Source: Gigaspora rosea
Lineage: Eukaryota > Glomeromycota > Glomeromycetes > Diversisporales > Gigasporaceae
Direction: 5' to 3'
Length of the DNA stretch: 64,000 nucleotides
Assembly (NCBI GenBank): GCA_003550325.1
Contig: QKWP01000196.1
Coordinates: forward strand, 77,274 to 141,273
Shown here: in pieces, positions 1 through 11,639 of the stretch
How the letters are laid out: each line of letters starts with the position of its first letter
Position numbering within the stretch: position 1 is the stretch's first letter
The notes under the pieces: model-generated
The model's input: only the letters and a program-made list of their open reading frames with translations
What the model was told of the DNA's origin: nothing
Databases searched by the model: none
Made by a program: the position numbers and the translations under genes

Positions 1-886
1 AAAAAAGGTAGCTTATTTTTGGAAATATACGGTAACCTTTGTACTAGATATGTCTGGGCCCTAATACAGTTGTTTCTCTATATAATCACTTTCTATATAA
101 TTATAGTCACATCCCTTTAAGTATATACTTTATGATTTTTTGTATAATTTTTTGGCAAAAAAGGTAGCTTAATTTCGAATGCGTACGGTATGCTTCCAGG
201 TCTCCATTTGAAGGTTCTGGTTTAATAGAAATAACTGAAATTACAAGACGTAATAAGAGACTACAGATACTTAATGAACTTGTAGTTGGCATTTTATATA
301 ATGTTATATACCCACAGATAGGATACCTGGCATGGCAAAAAATTTAACATGCCACATGGCATGCCAATTGCTTAAACTTGTGCCCAAAATGCCACTCTGG
401 CATGCCATTAAATTACATAATCATGATATATAATTTTATTGGCTAAAAATAGTTAATTAATTGAATACTCTTTTTACTAGTGATGTAAATTGAATATGCA
501 CATACATCAAATTTAAGTTTCTGCACATGCGATTGAAGAGTTATAGTTATGACATTCTATAATAGTGCTTACTTTTCTTTTACATAAAAGCATATACAGT
601 ATAACTTAATAGATTAACTTATGTAACTAAACTAGAACTTGATGCTAAAACTGAAAAGCTTGATTTTGTTAATACTGCTATTGCTCTATAATGATAATAT
701 AAACTTACAAATTAATTTACTAATTAGATAATATATAACCAAAATGCTATTTGAATACAGATAATCATCCTAATTATTTTAATATATAGTACATAATTAT
801 AGAATCAGCAGCTTCGGTCTAGATAGCAAAGCTAGCTTATAACTAGAACAGTCACATAGTAGTTTGCAGAATTTTTTTTTACTATT
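1..886. other. AT-rich non-coding stretch with a short direct repeat
   Basis: No convincing gene is seen. A direct repeat of about 35 bases sharing aaaaaaggtagctta and acggta occurs at 1-36 and 155-190. Around 318-410 there are several short tggcatgcca-type palindromes. A 61-codon minus-strand frame at 107-292 has no recognisable domain. Confidence 0.4.
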
Positions 887-1497
887 AAGGAAGTGCAGAA
901 AATCACGTAATTTTTTAGGGGGTGGGGGGGTCCCCAGATATCACGTCCTATATATATATATATAGTATAAATAGCCAATCATATTGAAGAAAATCGATTT
1001 TTAGTTAATCGCAGATAGTTGCTACATAGTAAAGTCTAAATTTTACTAAGTAAATCGAAAAAAATTGATTAAGTAAACTTATTCAGCAGATCAAAATACA
1101 CTAATCACAAAATTTTCATAAGTATTGGAGAACCTTTTATTATTTAACTTTTAACTTTTACGTTCGTCGAATATATTTTTTTAAAAAATTTTAATTTTTT
1201 CGTCGAACGTAAAAATCAAAAGTCAATTAATAAAAAATTCTCTAATACTTATGAAAATTTTGTGGTAAGTGTATTTTGATCTGCTGTGTAAGTTTACTTA
1301 ATCGATTTTTTTCGATTTGCTTAGTAAAATTTAGACTTTACTATGTAGCGACTTTTGTCGATTATGGGGTAGCTTTTTTTCAGGTCAAAGACGTTTTTGA
1401 GTTTTTTTAAATTTGATTGGTCAATGGTCCTATCACTAGGGGGAGGGGGGGGTCAGGACCTATGTAAACCCTAATTACGTGATTTTCTGCACTTCCC
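887..1497. mobile_element. Fold-back (palindromic) MITE with 8-bp TSD
   Basis: The two halves are long inverted copies of each other, pairing around a centre near 1190. The outer ends read aaggaagtgcagaaaatcac at 887 and the complementary gattttctgcacttccc ending at 1497. The same octamer, ttactatt, lies immediately outside each end (879-886 and 1498-1505), which is the signature of a target-site duplication. An 8-bp duplication fits the hAT superfamily. There is no coding capacity, so the element is non-autonomous. G-runs lie just inside both ends (909-935 and 1438-1455). Confidence 0.75.
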
Positions 1498-1505
1498 TTA
1501 CTATT

Positions 1506-2249
1506 GAAAATAACTATTAGCATATGATCGGATTAAAGTATCATAATAATCGGCATCATTGTTCTTTGCTAAATTAATGCTAGATAATTAAGGAAAGTCA
1601 TTAAAGGTGATTTCGTAATTAGGTGGCTATTAATAAATCCAAAAAAAGATAATAGCCAGGATGGGCTAATATCAAGGCATATGAAAATAAAAAAAGAATT
1701 ATAAAAGCCATACCTAATCACAATAAAATAAAACTGATTAGAAGAAAGTAAAGAAAAATTTTAGAACCTGTGCCCAAATCATTAGTAAAATAAGTGATTT
1801 AAAAAAAAAAATGGATACTGTTCTGTTTAAATTAAGGAATGAACTTGTCGCAATTTCAAAGCCCAAAGATAAAGATTTAAATATTAGAATAAAAGTAGAT
1901 TAGATAAAAAATGAATTGTTCATAGATTCTCAAAAACTTATATAAATATCGATCAAAAATAGCTACCTTTGCCTACCTTAAATAAGTTAAAAATCTTAAA
2001 AAAAAACATAGGTCTCTAAGTTTTAGTTTGAGTAGTCTTTAGCTCAATTTTATAAGAATAATAAAAATTTCTAACTTACAAATTGTTTAATTTGTAAAAA
2101 CAGATCATACAATCTTTAATTAGTTCAGAAACAGACAAAATCGCAACTAACTATGTGGCTGGACCACAATTCGCACAATTCCCTCTGGTTTTACTCTTCC
2201 CAATATGAAGATGTATGATCACTGCTAAACAGGTTTTGGCGTTCTCTGG
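1506..2249. other. Unassigned AT-rich sequence
   Basis: No gene recognised. Short plus-strand coding-like runs at about 1805-1940 are broken by stops and match nothing I can name. Possibly 5' remnants of the adjoining hAT relic. Confidence 0.3.
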
Positions 2250-3804
2250 AAAAAATATCTAGTAACAGATATACCGCCAAATGTTTCTATTGTAGTTTAA
2301 AACTGCCAGGCAGACCCAAAAAACTTCATACACATGTTCTTATGTGTGATGATTGGCCTATTTCTGAGAAAAGTCAAAAAAATAAAACAGATCATAATTC
2401 TGATCAAGAGAGTTCTTAGATTAAATTCTATCTCCAATTCTTCTATAATCGCATACGTAACTGATAATTCTTTAGTTATAGTTCAGACGAAAAAAGACCT
2501 TAAAGTTGATCACACGAATATTATTCCTATCTGCTGTTGCCTTCATGCCCTAAATTTACTTGCCAAAGATATTTCTGCTTTTCTACCTTTAGTTAAAGTT
2601 ATTAAAAATAACCAAAAACTTATTAATTTTTTTTATATCCTCATTTTGTGAAACCAAATAGTACTCTTTGGCAAAAGTTTGTCTAGGTAGAAAAGCAAAT
2701 CGTTAAACATGATTTTAAAAAATCAATTTTTTTTTTACAACGATTATAATACTTATTTTTTTTTGCCATTTCAATGTTTAGAAATAAAAGTTTTCAAAAG
2801 AGAATTTTATCAATGTATTAAACTCAGTGGGACTAGCAATTATCTAGCAATTCAAATGGAAATTCAAGATATAGTCACTAATCAGCATTATTTTGCAGAC
2901 AATAATACCTTGATAAAGGTATTTATTCCCATTGTAGATGCAATTGGTTGCCTTGAATCTAAAGATGCTACACTAGCTAATATCTTTAAAGAACTACTGT
3001 AGTAAGTATTCATTACATCATTTCTGTAGCAAATATCCCAATTGATAGGTTCAAAAATCATGCCTTGGCCGCTATTGATAAGCAAATAAGTGAGTTCTCT
3101 AACAGTATTTATTTCATTGCATTTTTTTTGTTTCCAAAGTATAAGCAAGTCGCAATATCAAAGCAAATGTCAGAAGATTTATTATCAAAGCATCTCTAGA
3201 ATTGGCGAAAACATGGAGTTTGATAAGAGAGAAACAACTTTACTATTTAAAGAACTTATCGGTTACAAAAATGGTGTTGCTCCTTTTGATAATTTGTGGA
3301 ATGCTAAAGATCTTAGCTCTAGAATTTTTTGGTTGCATTTTACCGGAGGTTCACCATTTCTTTGATGATTTGCTATGAAGATCTTTGCAATTGTTCCATA
3401 CACAGCTGCCATCAAACATTTGTTTTCTAGTAAAGACAAAATTAAGAAATAAAATGTAATCTAGTGTAATGGAAATGCTCAGAATGCTCTGCCATGACCT
3501 TTAGCAAAAGCTTTCTGAAATGATTGCAAAAAAATTTAAAGCAAAATCAGAATTCATTAGAATATTCTATAAATACAATATTGATCCCTTCTTTAAAGAG
3601 GAATTTGATGAACTACAAATTAATGTCGAAGTGGTAAGTATAGATATAAATAATGAATTAGTGGTAGAAAATTTTTTCAACATTAAAACTTTTGAACGGA
3701 GTCAAGGAATAATCGATGAAAGCTTGAATACTACTTCTCAAAGGCATATCACTAGTGCCAATAGAGATTGGTTCATTGACGATATTTTCTCTTTACCTAA
3801 CTAG
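2250..3804 (+). pseudogene. hAT-superfamily transposase relic (BED finger to hAT dimerisation region)
   Basis: Reading across several frames gives the domain order of a hAT transposase. A BED-type zinc finger (CFYC..LHTHVLMC) lies near 2285-2350. The CLHALNLLAKDI block typical of the hAT catalytic core lies at about 2540-2575. The IFIPIVDAIGCLE-like segment is at 2918-2960. The IFAIVPYTAA block of the C-terminal dimerisation region is at about 3376-3410, and a terminal frame of 94 codons runs 3520-3804. Stops and frameshifts separate every block, so no transposase can be made. The order and spacing fit hAT proteins, which cut and paste DNA with 8-bp duplications. Terminal repeats of the parent element were not found. 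The family assignment is by recognition only. Confidence 0.7.
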
Positions 3805-4303
3805 AATAAAGTCAACAAAAAATATAAGCTTTTTTTATTTCAATAAAAATATGCGCAACCTAACAACAAATTCTAATATCATAGTTAAGACAAAAATTCA
3901 AATTTATGGAAGGTGTCTTATAACCAGAAACTAGATAATTGTTAAATATGTTTATAAAATAAAAGAAATATGAACTTTAAAAATTTTTTAATCAAATAAA
4001 GTACAATATAAATTATCAAGTTTATTTTATCTTTACAGTAATAAATTGCATTAATCGATAATAAATTAAGGGAGCTACTATTTCCACATAGTATTTTGCT
4101 ATTTCCACCATAGTTACACGAGATTTTCTATTTTTAGAATTCAAAATAATATATGCACTTATATTACACAAAGGCCTGGTGCATTGTTTTGCAAAAATAA
4201 TTTTGGTTACACACTGCTAATGTTGTGTAATATTATACAAGTCTTATTTTGGTTAGGTCGACCGGCATTTAAGCTTAATATTGGTGGGCACTATCATAAT
4301 AAT
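3805..4303. other. AT-rich non-coding sequence downstream of hAT relic
   Basis: No gene or repeat that I can support; probably the decayed 3' part of the hAT element and its flank. Confidence 0.3.
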
Positions 4304-5689
4304 TAGTATTCCACAAGAACTGGACCGGGCGGGTATTTTTGAAGATCCAGATCCAGTCCAGAAACCAAACCAGATCTAAATTAGGGGTCTGTCTCTTTAT
4401 AACAAAGATTCGGTTCCAGTCCGGATCTGTAAAATTTTTCAAAGAAATTGTGGTTGTGCAATAAACTATTTCAGATTTCATTAATAAGCTTAAAAGTCTG
4501 AAATATAGTTTTTTATAAAATCTCCGGTTTACACACGACTAGAGCCGCAGACATTAGAATATCAATGAACATATACTATGACGTTTGACGTGACGTATGT
4601 GACGTGACATTTAATATGATTATATATAAATTTTATATGATGTCGTACTACTTTGGACCTTCTAAATGTTTGCAGCTCTACACACGACATTGTGATCATA
4701 TCTTTTGCAAAGCGCAATAAATTAATTTATATCAGTGAGATTTTATTAAAACCTATGTAAGAGAACCGGTATTTTGATCTTCTAACAAATAGGTTCCTTG
4801 ATTAAAAATGCCTATTTTATTCAGCTATAGGTCTTTATTGTTATTTTAGACTGATGTGCAAGTTAGATAATTGCGCAATGTCATCACGCGAAACCAGGAA
4901 CGGAAGGCCTTGTTTAATATGCCAAAGAAAATGCGGTTTATTATTAATTAAATTAGCCATATAAAATAAACAATTATTCTTTTGTATATGCTGTAAGTGG
5001 TTTTTGGGGTGTTATATTCTCAAGAGTTAACGTGCAAAATTGAGCCATTAAAAGTTAATTTAAACCCAGAAAAATAAATCTAATCAGAACTTCAACTATT
5101 TAGTCACTAACTTCAAGGAAAATGGCAAAAAGATGAAAAAGGCGAGTGAAAAGAAGAAGGCTGTTATCAGTTATCAGTTATCGTTATCGTTATCCAGTAG
5201 GAAAATACCGTGCAGTCTTGACGAATATTTATTATTATAAGCTAGAACCAACGAATTTTTAGAGAATTAATATAGCATGATTCAGAAATATAATTCCTAT
5301 ATTCAAAGAATTCATTGTTTATGCCAAGAAACACGCCAATTATAAACAATATGGGAGGTTGAAAATCCAACAAGCGACGACCATGAGAAAATAAATTACA
5401 GAATCAGGTATCGCACATTAAAAGTTAGAATTTTATGCGGCACAAAATACAGGGACATTACTATATTCACACCTTGCTTCGCCATGTGCATTTATCCAAT
5501 AAGGAGCAAGATTTTGCATACGAATGCCGCAAAATGGTAATACAATCCTTTATTCATTAAAAAAAATAATGGACCGGACCGGGTATTACCCGGACGGACC
5601 TAAATGTGGGTCCGGGTCCATATAATCTGGTGTCCGGGTTCGGTCCGTCGACCGGACCGGACCAGACCCGGATCTTTTGCGGAACACTA
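4304..5689. mobile_element. Possible hAT-type non-autonomous element with GGACCGG-rich ends
   Basis: The left end reads tagtattccacaagaactgg, and the right end, complemented, reads tagtgttccgcaaaagatcc; these match at most positions. Just inside both ends lie blocks rich in ggaccgg and gacccgg (4320-4410 and 5572-5675). The 8-base flanks do not match, so the boundaries may be coincidental or two different elements may have been joined. It encloses the MITE at 4540-4680, a short gttatc microsatellite at 5165-5200, and no genes. Confidence 0.3.
4540..4680. mobile_element. hAT-type MITE, 141 bp, perfect 8-bp TSD
   Basis: The ends are tagagccgcagacattagaa and, complemented from the right, tagagctgcaaacatttaga. 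The octamer cacacgac lies directly outside both ends (4532-4539 and 4681-4688). Length, TIR and 8-bp duplication fit a hAT MITE. The tagagc start recurs at 43679-44700 and 56266-58283. Confidence 0.8.
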
Positions 5690-5956
5690 CTGATACAAGA
5701 TAAATAAGTAAATATACATCTGTATTATTTCACCAACAAACACTTTATAGACAATAGATAGTTAATTTACAGACAAAATTATTTTACAAATGGTTAATTC
5801 ACAGACAAATTCATTTGGTAGACAATATATTTCACTGACAATTTTTTATAAATTGCAATAACTTTAATTTAAAATTAATGATAATGACTAGAATCAATTA
5901 TGTCTACATGTTAGAATGATTTTTTTTTGCATAAATTAGCTTTTAGCATAATAGTA

Positions 5957-6127
5957 CAGTTAACCGATCCTGTCAAAACCGATAACCTGTTAAAAAATTA
6001 ATCCACCAAGTCCGTTTGTGTTATACGAATCTAATAGTTTATAATGATTTCAAATCCGATAACCTTTCAATACTGATACTGTACAAAACTTGTCCACCAT
6101 GCGTACCGGTTTGGGGAGGTTCAACTG
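5957..6127. mobile_element. pogo/Tigger-like MITE, 171 bp, TA target
   Basis: The left end reads cagttaaccgatcctgtc and the right end, complemented, cagttgaacctccccaaacc. Both are flanked by TA (5955-5956 and 6128-6129). A cagttgaacc-type TIR with TA duplication is typical of pogo/Tigger members of the Tc1/mariner superfamily. Interior is non-coding. Confidence 0.65.
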
Positions 6128-6306
6128 TAATGAAAGTAGCTTAGAGGTAGATTAGTAGATAACTCTAAATCTTAGTGATTGAAATTGACCAATCAGATCA
6201 TCAAAGCAAACATCTATATAATTTATCAGACCCGAGTCACAGGGTCAAAAAATTTCGGGTCGGGTATTAACCCGGATCACTATTTTCTGACCCGGGTAAG
6301 AGCTCT

Positions 6307-6615
6307 AATCACCTTCATTCGTTAAGTAAAAAATGCCCAGATGATAGTTTTGCTATAGAACCTGCTAACTACTAGGGCTAAACTCTGACCTAGATCCGAC
6401 GCATCCGACCCGGAAATTTGGTTACCCTCCTGTAAAAAATAGAGAGGCAGAATCAGAGACAGTGATTTTCTGTGTCAACATAATTATGTTGACACAGAAA
6501 ATCACTGTCTCTGATTCTGCCTCTCTATTTTTTACACCAAATTTCCGGGTCGGATGCGTCGGACCTAGGTCAGAGTTTAGTTAGCAGATTCTATTTTTTA
6601 ATGAATGGAGGTGAT
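6307..6615. repeat. Near-perfect palindrome (fold-back element), about 310 bp
   Basis: The arms at about 6378-6482 and 6483-6583 are almost exact inverted copies meeting at aacataattatgtt. A weaker inverted match extends outward to caccttcattcg on the left and cgaatgaaggtg, complemented, on the right. Each arm carries one gacccgg-type block like those at 4.3-5.7 kb. No target duplication was identified. Confidence 0.7.
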
Positions 6616-6890
6616 TTCATCAGTAAGATTTTTAATAATCGGGCAAAATTGATTCAGATCCAGACGACCATGATTCCGACCCGGAATTTTGGTATGAGTT
6701 CTGGCTCCTGGTAGGGATCCTAAAAATAGTTATAGTGGGTATGGATAAAGTAGTACTAGGCCATGTTGTCTAAATTAAGTATGTAATACGATTGTAACAC
6801 CATTATATTTATAAGACGTTAAAAAAAATTTATTCAAAACTCATTTTCGATTGCCGAGGCAGTTTCGGCCTTCTCACAAAACCGAATATT

Positions 6891-9257
6891 ATGCCAAGAT
6901 CACGATTCAGACCATGCATCGACTTGCATAATGGTCAAGTAAAACAAATTGTTGGTGGTTCGTTGAATGAAGAAAATCTACATGAACTTTTGACAAATTT
7001 TGTGTCTAGGTATTTAATTTATTGTTCTATCTAATTAAATATTTATTTGAATTAATTTTATGAATTTAATATATAGCGAAAATCCAAGTTATTATGCCGA
7101 GCTTTACAAGCGGCATAATTTAACAGGTGCTCATGTTATTAAACTTGGACCTGGAAATGATGAGGCTGCCAGAGAAGCTTTGAGAGCGTGGCCTGGTGAA
7201 AATTTTTTTTGGTAACATTAATTTATTTGATTAGCAAGTTATAAATATTTGCATTTGAATTAAGAATAGGTGGTTTGCAAATTGGTGGCGGAATTACTCT
7301 TGATAATGCTAGGGAGTGGATTGATGCTGGTGCTGACAAGGTAATTATAGCCCTCTAGTCTACAGGGTTGGCAATGGACTATGTCCATCAAAACAACTTT
7401 GGCAATGGAACTCAAATACCATAATCCATTGATCCATGGCCTAAACTAGTGTAAGGTCATTGCCAAAAAATTTCATCACTAGTATTATTCTATCGAAGTC
7501 TTAGTTTCAGTATTAATTTGATTTGGAAATTTAGATAACAGGTTATAGCACGATTACTTTGTTGCGAAATATATAATTAAAGACTTATATATATTGATGG
7601 GTGAAAGGTTTCTAAACAGGAACTTTTTACTATCTTCGCTAGTATTAAAAGTCTTTTTATGAATCTATATATCTGGATTGTAAAAGTCCCTAGATAGGAC
7701 CTTTGTTAAAACTTTTAATGTTAGTGGAGATAGTCAAAGAGGTCCTATTCAAGAACTTTTACTCGCCAACTATATAGTATATGACTATTATATAATCTAT
7801 TTGTCCATTGGTCCAGTGAGCATCCAATAGAACTAATGGATCTAAGTCTGAGGTCCATTATACCAATGGACAAATATGCCAACTCCGCTTCTAGTCATTT
7901 AAAAATCCTTTAAATAAAGTTCATGTGCATTAAGATTATTCTTGTAGGTAATCATTACATCATATCTTTTTCCTGATACAAAATTTTCACTTTCTCGATT
8001 ACAAGAATTTTGTAATAAGCTTGGAAAAGAAAGGGTTGTTGTTGATTTAAGGTGTGTTAAATACATTATAAATCTTTCTAAAGTTAATTTATTTAAAGCA
8101 ATATTGAGTTTAGCTTGCAAATAGTTGCAGAAAGCAAGGAAATAAATGGATTGTGGCCATGAACAAATGGCAAACTATTACTAATATGGAGGTTAATAAA
8201 GGTATTTGTTTAATAAATAATAAATTGTTGTTGCTATTAGCTTATTTTTGAAATTATTTTGATTTTATATTATCTAAAGAATCATTGGATCTGTTGTCCA
8301 ATTATTGCAGGTTTGAATGCAAATTATATATTCTAATTTACAAATTTATATTGATTTTTTATTTTTTTTATATAGTGAATTTTTAATACATGCTGCAGAT
8401 GTTGAAGGATTATGTCAGGGTATTGATGCTAAACTTGTTGAATGTGTGTTATATAATAATTTTTATTTATTTGTTATATTTATAAATCTTTAATAAATTA
8501 TTAGTAACATATTTATTTCAATAAATAAAAGATTTAGGTAAATGGACAAAAATACCTACAACTTATGCAGGTGGTGCAAATTGTAAGAAGTATAATTGTA
8601 ATAAATTAAAACAAATCAGATTAAAAATAAGTTTGGTATATACTATATTTTTCTAAAAACAAACATCTAATTTTGCACACAATGCAGTTAAAGTTTTATA
8701 ATAAGGGCCAAAATTGATTTTATATAAATCAAAAATGCTTACTTTTGGATGCTTATTTTAGAAATATATAGTAATTAAAATAAAAATGCAATTGAAAACA
8801 TATATTTTTAGAATGCATTTTTATATTCTTTTTAGAATTAGAATTTAGAGTTTAGGGATAGGTTTTGTAATAATTAAATCGAAATAGATTTGAAATATTA
8901 AATATAAATATCTAATTTTATTTTAATCTGATTTATTTTAATTAGTGATATTAGTTAATATAAATTTTTTAATTTATTAATATAAATAATAATATAAATT
9001 TAATAATTTATAGCAATTACAGATCTTGAATTAGTTAACAAGTTATCTAATGGAAAAGTAGATTTGACATTTGGAAGGTGTTTACTTTGTTTTTATTTTA
9101 TTTTAATATAAGTTTATTATATTTAAAATAAAAAAAGCTATTAATTATTTTTTATATAATTTTAATAATATATAGTGCTTTAGATATTTTTGGTGGTACC
9201 AAAGTTAAATTTGAAGAATGCATTGCATGGAATAATAATTTAAATTATAATTTTTAA
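6891..9257 (+). CDS. HIS6: HIS6: phosphoribosylformimino-AICAR ribotide isomerase
   Basis: The product is the TIM-barrel isomerase that opens the sugar of ProFAR to PRFAR in histidine biosynthesis. Ten exons join in frame: 6891-7009, 7077-7195, 7270-7340, 7948-8051, 8125-8201, 8280-8310, 8376-8443, 8532-8582, 9014-9077 and 9176-9257. They total 786 bases, giving 261 residues, the length of yeast His6. All nine introns begin GT and end AG. Visible motifs are [15 protein letters not shown] at residues 9-23 (Asp11 corresponds to the first catalytic Asp), [41 protein letters not shown] (Asp182, the second catalytic Asp), TYAGGA and [13 protein letters not shown]. The start is the first ATG before the conserved N-terminus. 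No stop or frameshift breaks it, unlike everything around it. The exon 8 start at 8532 was chosen because it restores L-G-K-W. Intron 3 (7341-7947) holds a MITE. Confidence 0.93.
7361..7888. mobile_element. hAT-like MITE inside HIS6 intron 3
   Basis: The left end is tacagggttggcaatgg; the right end, complemented, is agcggagttggcatatt. The octamers ctctagtc (7353-7360) and ttctagtc (7889-7896) flank it with one mismatch, consistent with an 8-bp hAT duplication. The interior is an imperfect fold-back (compare 7605-7655 with 7705-7760). It fills almost the whole intron but leaves the splice sites intact. Confidence 0.65.
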
Positions 9258-9503
9258 ATAAAGTTTAATATATAAAAAAGTAAATATTTTTATATTTTAT
9301 TTTTTTAAAAAACTTTAATTAAAATATTTTAATAATTATATAAAAAAGGGTATTACTAATTTTAATTAAAAAAATTTTTTTGTTATATAATTAGAATTTT
9401 TTTCCCTACCTTTTCTTCTTTTGTGAAAAAAATAAAATTTCTTAAAAAGTCAAAAACCAGCTAATAAAATTTTATAATTAAATTTATATAAAATTAAGGT
9501 ACT

Positions 9504-10984
9504 AACAAATAAAAGCTCAATATAGCCCTTTTTTCTAATAGCTTTTTAAATAGCTTCTTAAAACAATAACATGTTTTAAAATAATTGTTATAGCTAAAGC
9601 TTGAAATAGCTAAAGCTTGAAATTAGTGACCTTGATTTAAAAATATAAGCTCTACTAAAATCTACTTATACTCTTTTATTACCAAACAACTCTAAACCTA
9701 ATCTAACTATTTAAAAGAGGATAAAAAAATGTACCCCAAAAATTTTTAAAACTTTTATATTAAAATAATTAAAATTTCAAGCTTTAGCTATTACTGTACA
9801 AGCTTTAGCCATAATAATAATTGATCATATAAGATAAAGTGGGGTATTGTGGTAAAGTTAAAGTTGTTAAAATAAAAACTTTTTTATTTTATTATAAAGA
9901 AAAATTCTATTTGCTTGTTTAAAATCAATACATTATATTAAGTAAATTTTATATAAAAATAGTAATATAGCCAACTGTTTTGAACAGTAATAACTGACTT
10001 TATACATCATATCATAAAGTCAAAATTTAAGGAGTGGGATATTGTGACAAATTGAAGATATTTTGTGATACAGTTGTTTAAATCAAATAATTTTTAATCT
10101 ATTTGATTCGTCTCAATGAGATAAATTGAATGGTAGGAAGATTATTTAATTCTGATCATTAGATCACAAGATATGACCAAATGTATGCTGTACGAAAAAA
10201 GTTTAAAAAATCTTAACAAAAGACAAAATTGGTTATATCTTGTAACCTGGTAATTAGCATTAAATGATTTAACCACTAATTGGTTCTTCTTATTAAGACA
10301 AATCGACTAATATAATAATCACTTAATTCTAATCATTATACTATAAGATTACCAAATTTGCCACAATACCCCTTCATCAAAATACCCTCTTTTACCTTAT
10401 ATTGATTATTTTCAACTTGTTATTGTTCTAAAAATCTATTAAGAGTAGACTGTAAACACTAATTAAAAATTACATAGTTGTTGTGGCTAATTTGTGTATG
10501 GTTATACAATGATCATCTGATCAAAACATTGTTATATTCTAGAATAGTATCGACAATCCCATGATTTTAAAATTCATTTTTATTGGCTAAAAACGATTTT
10601 TATTTTATATACAAGTTCAATATTGTTCTATATTGTTATAGCGTGTATTCTAGAATATTTATTAATTTCTAGAACTATAAAGTTTCACTCGCAAATAATA
10701 TAGTTTTACCCGCAAACTTTGTAGCTTCAAAATTTAGAATTGTTTCTTTAAAAACTTATTTCTAATTTTTGCAATGAAATTTAAAGGTTTTAACGTTTAT
10801 ATTTATCTGGTTTTGATTAAATTTCGATAAAATAAAAAAACATAAGCCTTTATTGTATTTTTGTCTCTGTTAATTTTATATAGCAAAAAGGATCTACTAT
10901 TTGCATATATAATTTAATTATAGTAATACGGTCTATCCTTAAAAAGGTTATTAAAAAGAAAGCTATATTGAGCTTTTATTTGTC
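9504..10984. mobile_element. AT-rich non-autonomous element with about 22-bp TIR
   Basis: The left end contains acaaataaaagctcaatata (9504-9525). The right end, complemented, gives the same bases (about 10963-10984). A short inverted match continues inward on both sides. No target duplication is clear and there is no coding capacity. It encloses the element at 9841-10372. Confidence 0.5.
9841..10372. mobile_element. MITE-like element with ggggtattgtgg TIR
   Basis: The left end is ggggtattgtggtaaag and the right end, complemented, ggggtattgtggcaaat. A third, internal copy, gggatattgtgacaaa, occurs near 10036, so two elements may be merged. The interior has inverted segments including cgtctcaatgaga (about 10110), a motif also seen in palindromes at 48.5 and 50.3 kb. 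Confidence 0.5.
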
Positions 10985-11179
10985 AATATCTATCAAATAA
11001 AAAATTTTAAATTTTTTTATTTATATATAGTAATTACTAAAAAATATATATAATCAACTATAAACTCTTTCTAGACCAACTTTTTTAGAAATACTGACCT
11101 ATAAAATTTTGTAGGTCATAACACCTGCTGCATTGCAGCGGCATCAAATTTTTAAATGCTTTTCGCTTTTAATTTAAAT

Positions 11180-11405
11180 AAATCTGAGTGAAGTTAAATA
11201 AACCCAATATTGGTTCAAATAAACCTGATTTTGGTTCTACAATCCGATCTTGGTTCAAATAAATCCAATTTAGGTTTAATAAACCCAATCTTGGTTCAAA
11301 TCATATGATTATAGTTTAAATCGACCTGAAAATAAACTTGATTTTGGTTAAAAAGAACCTGATCTTCATTCAAAAGTGCTAGTTTTGGTTCAAATAAAAT
11401 TGATT
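11180..11405. repeat. Degenerate minisatellite, unit about 27-30 bp
   Basis: About eight imperfect tandem copies of a unit like ggttcaaataaacccgattt. No coding meaning is apparent. Confidence 0.65.
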
Positions 11406-11639
11406 CACTTAATATATATGCTAGCAAATTGCCAGTTTGCTATTTACAGTATTAGCAACTTAATATTAATTAAAAAAATTTATAAATAAAATATAAATTA
11501 AAATAATTTTAAAACAATATATTTTTTAAATAATAAATAATTAGAATTAATAAATAAAATATAAATAAAAACAAATAAAAAACAAAATTTTACTTTGATT
11601 TTAAAAAATAAATAAATATAATTATTATTATTAGTAAAT

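Noticed and set aside
107-292. 61-codon minus-strand frame
   Set aside because: Some coding-like composition, but no homology recognised and no support from neighbours.
4275-4481. 68-codon minus-strand frame, rich in Asp and Trp
   Set aside because: It arises from the ggaccgg/gatccag-rich end of a repeat, which occurs in several places without this frame.
11180-11405. CRISPR-like array
   Set aside because: Units are contiguous and diverged, with no distinct spacers or cas genes, in a eukaryotic context.
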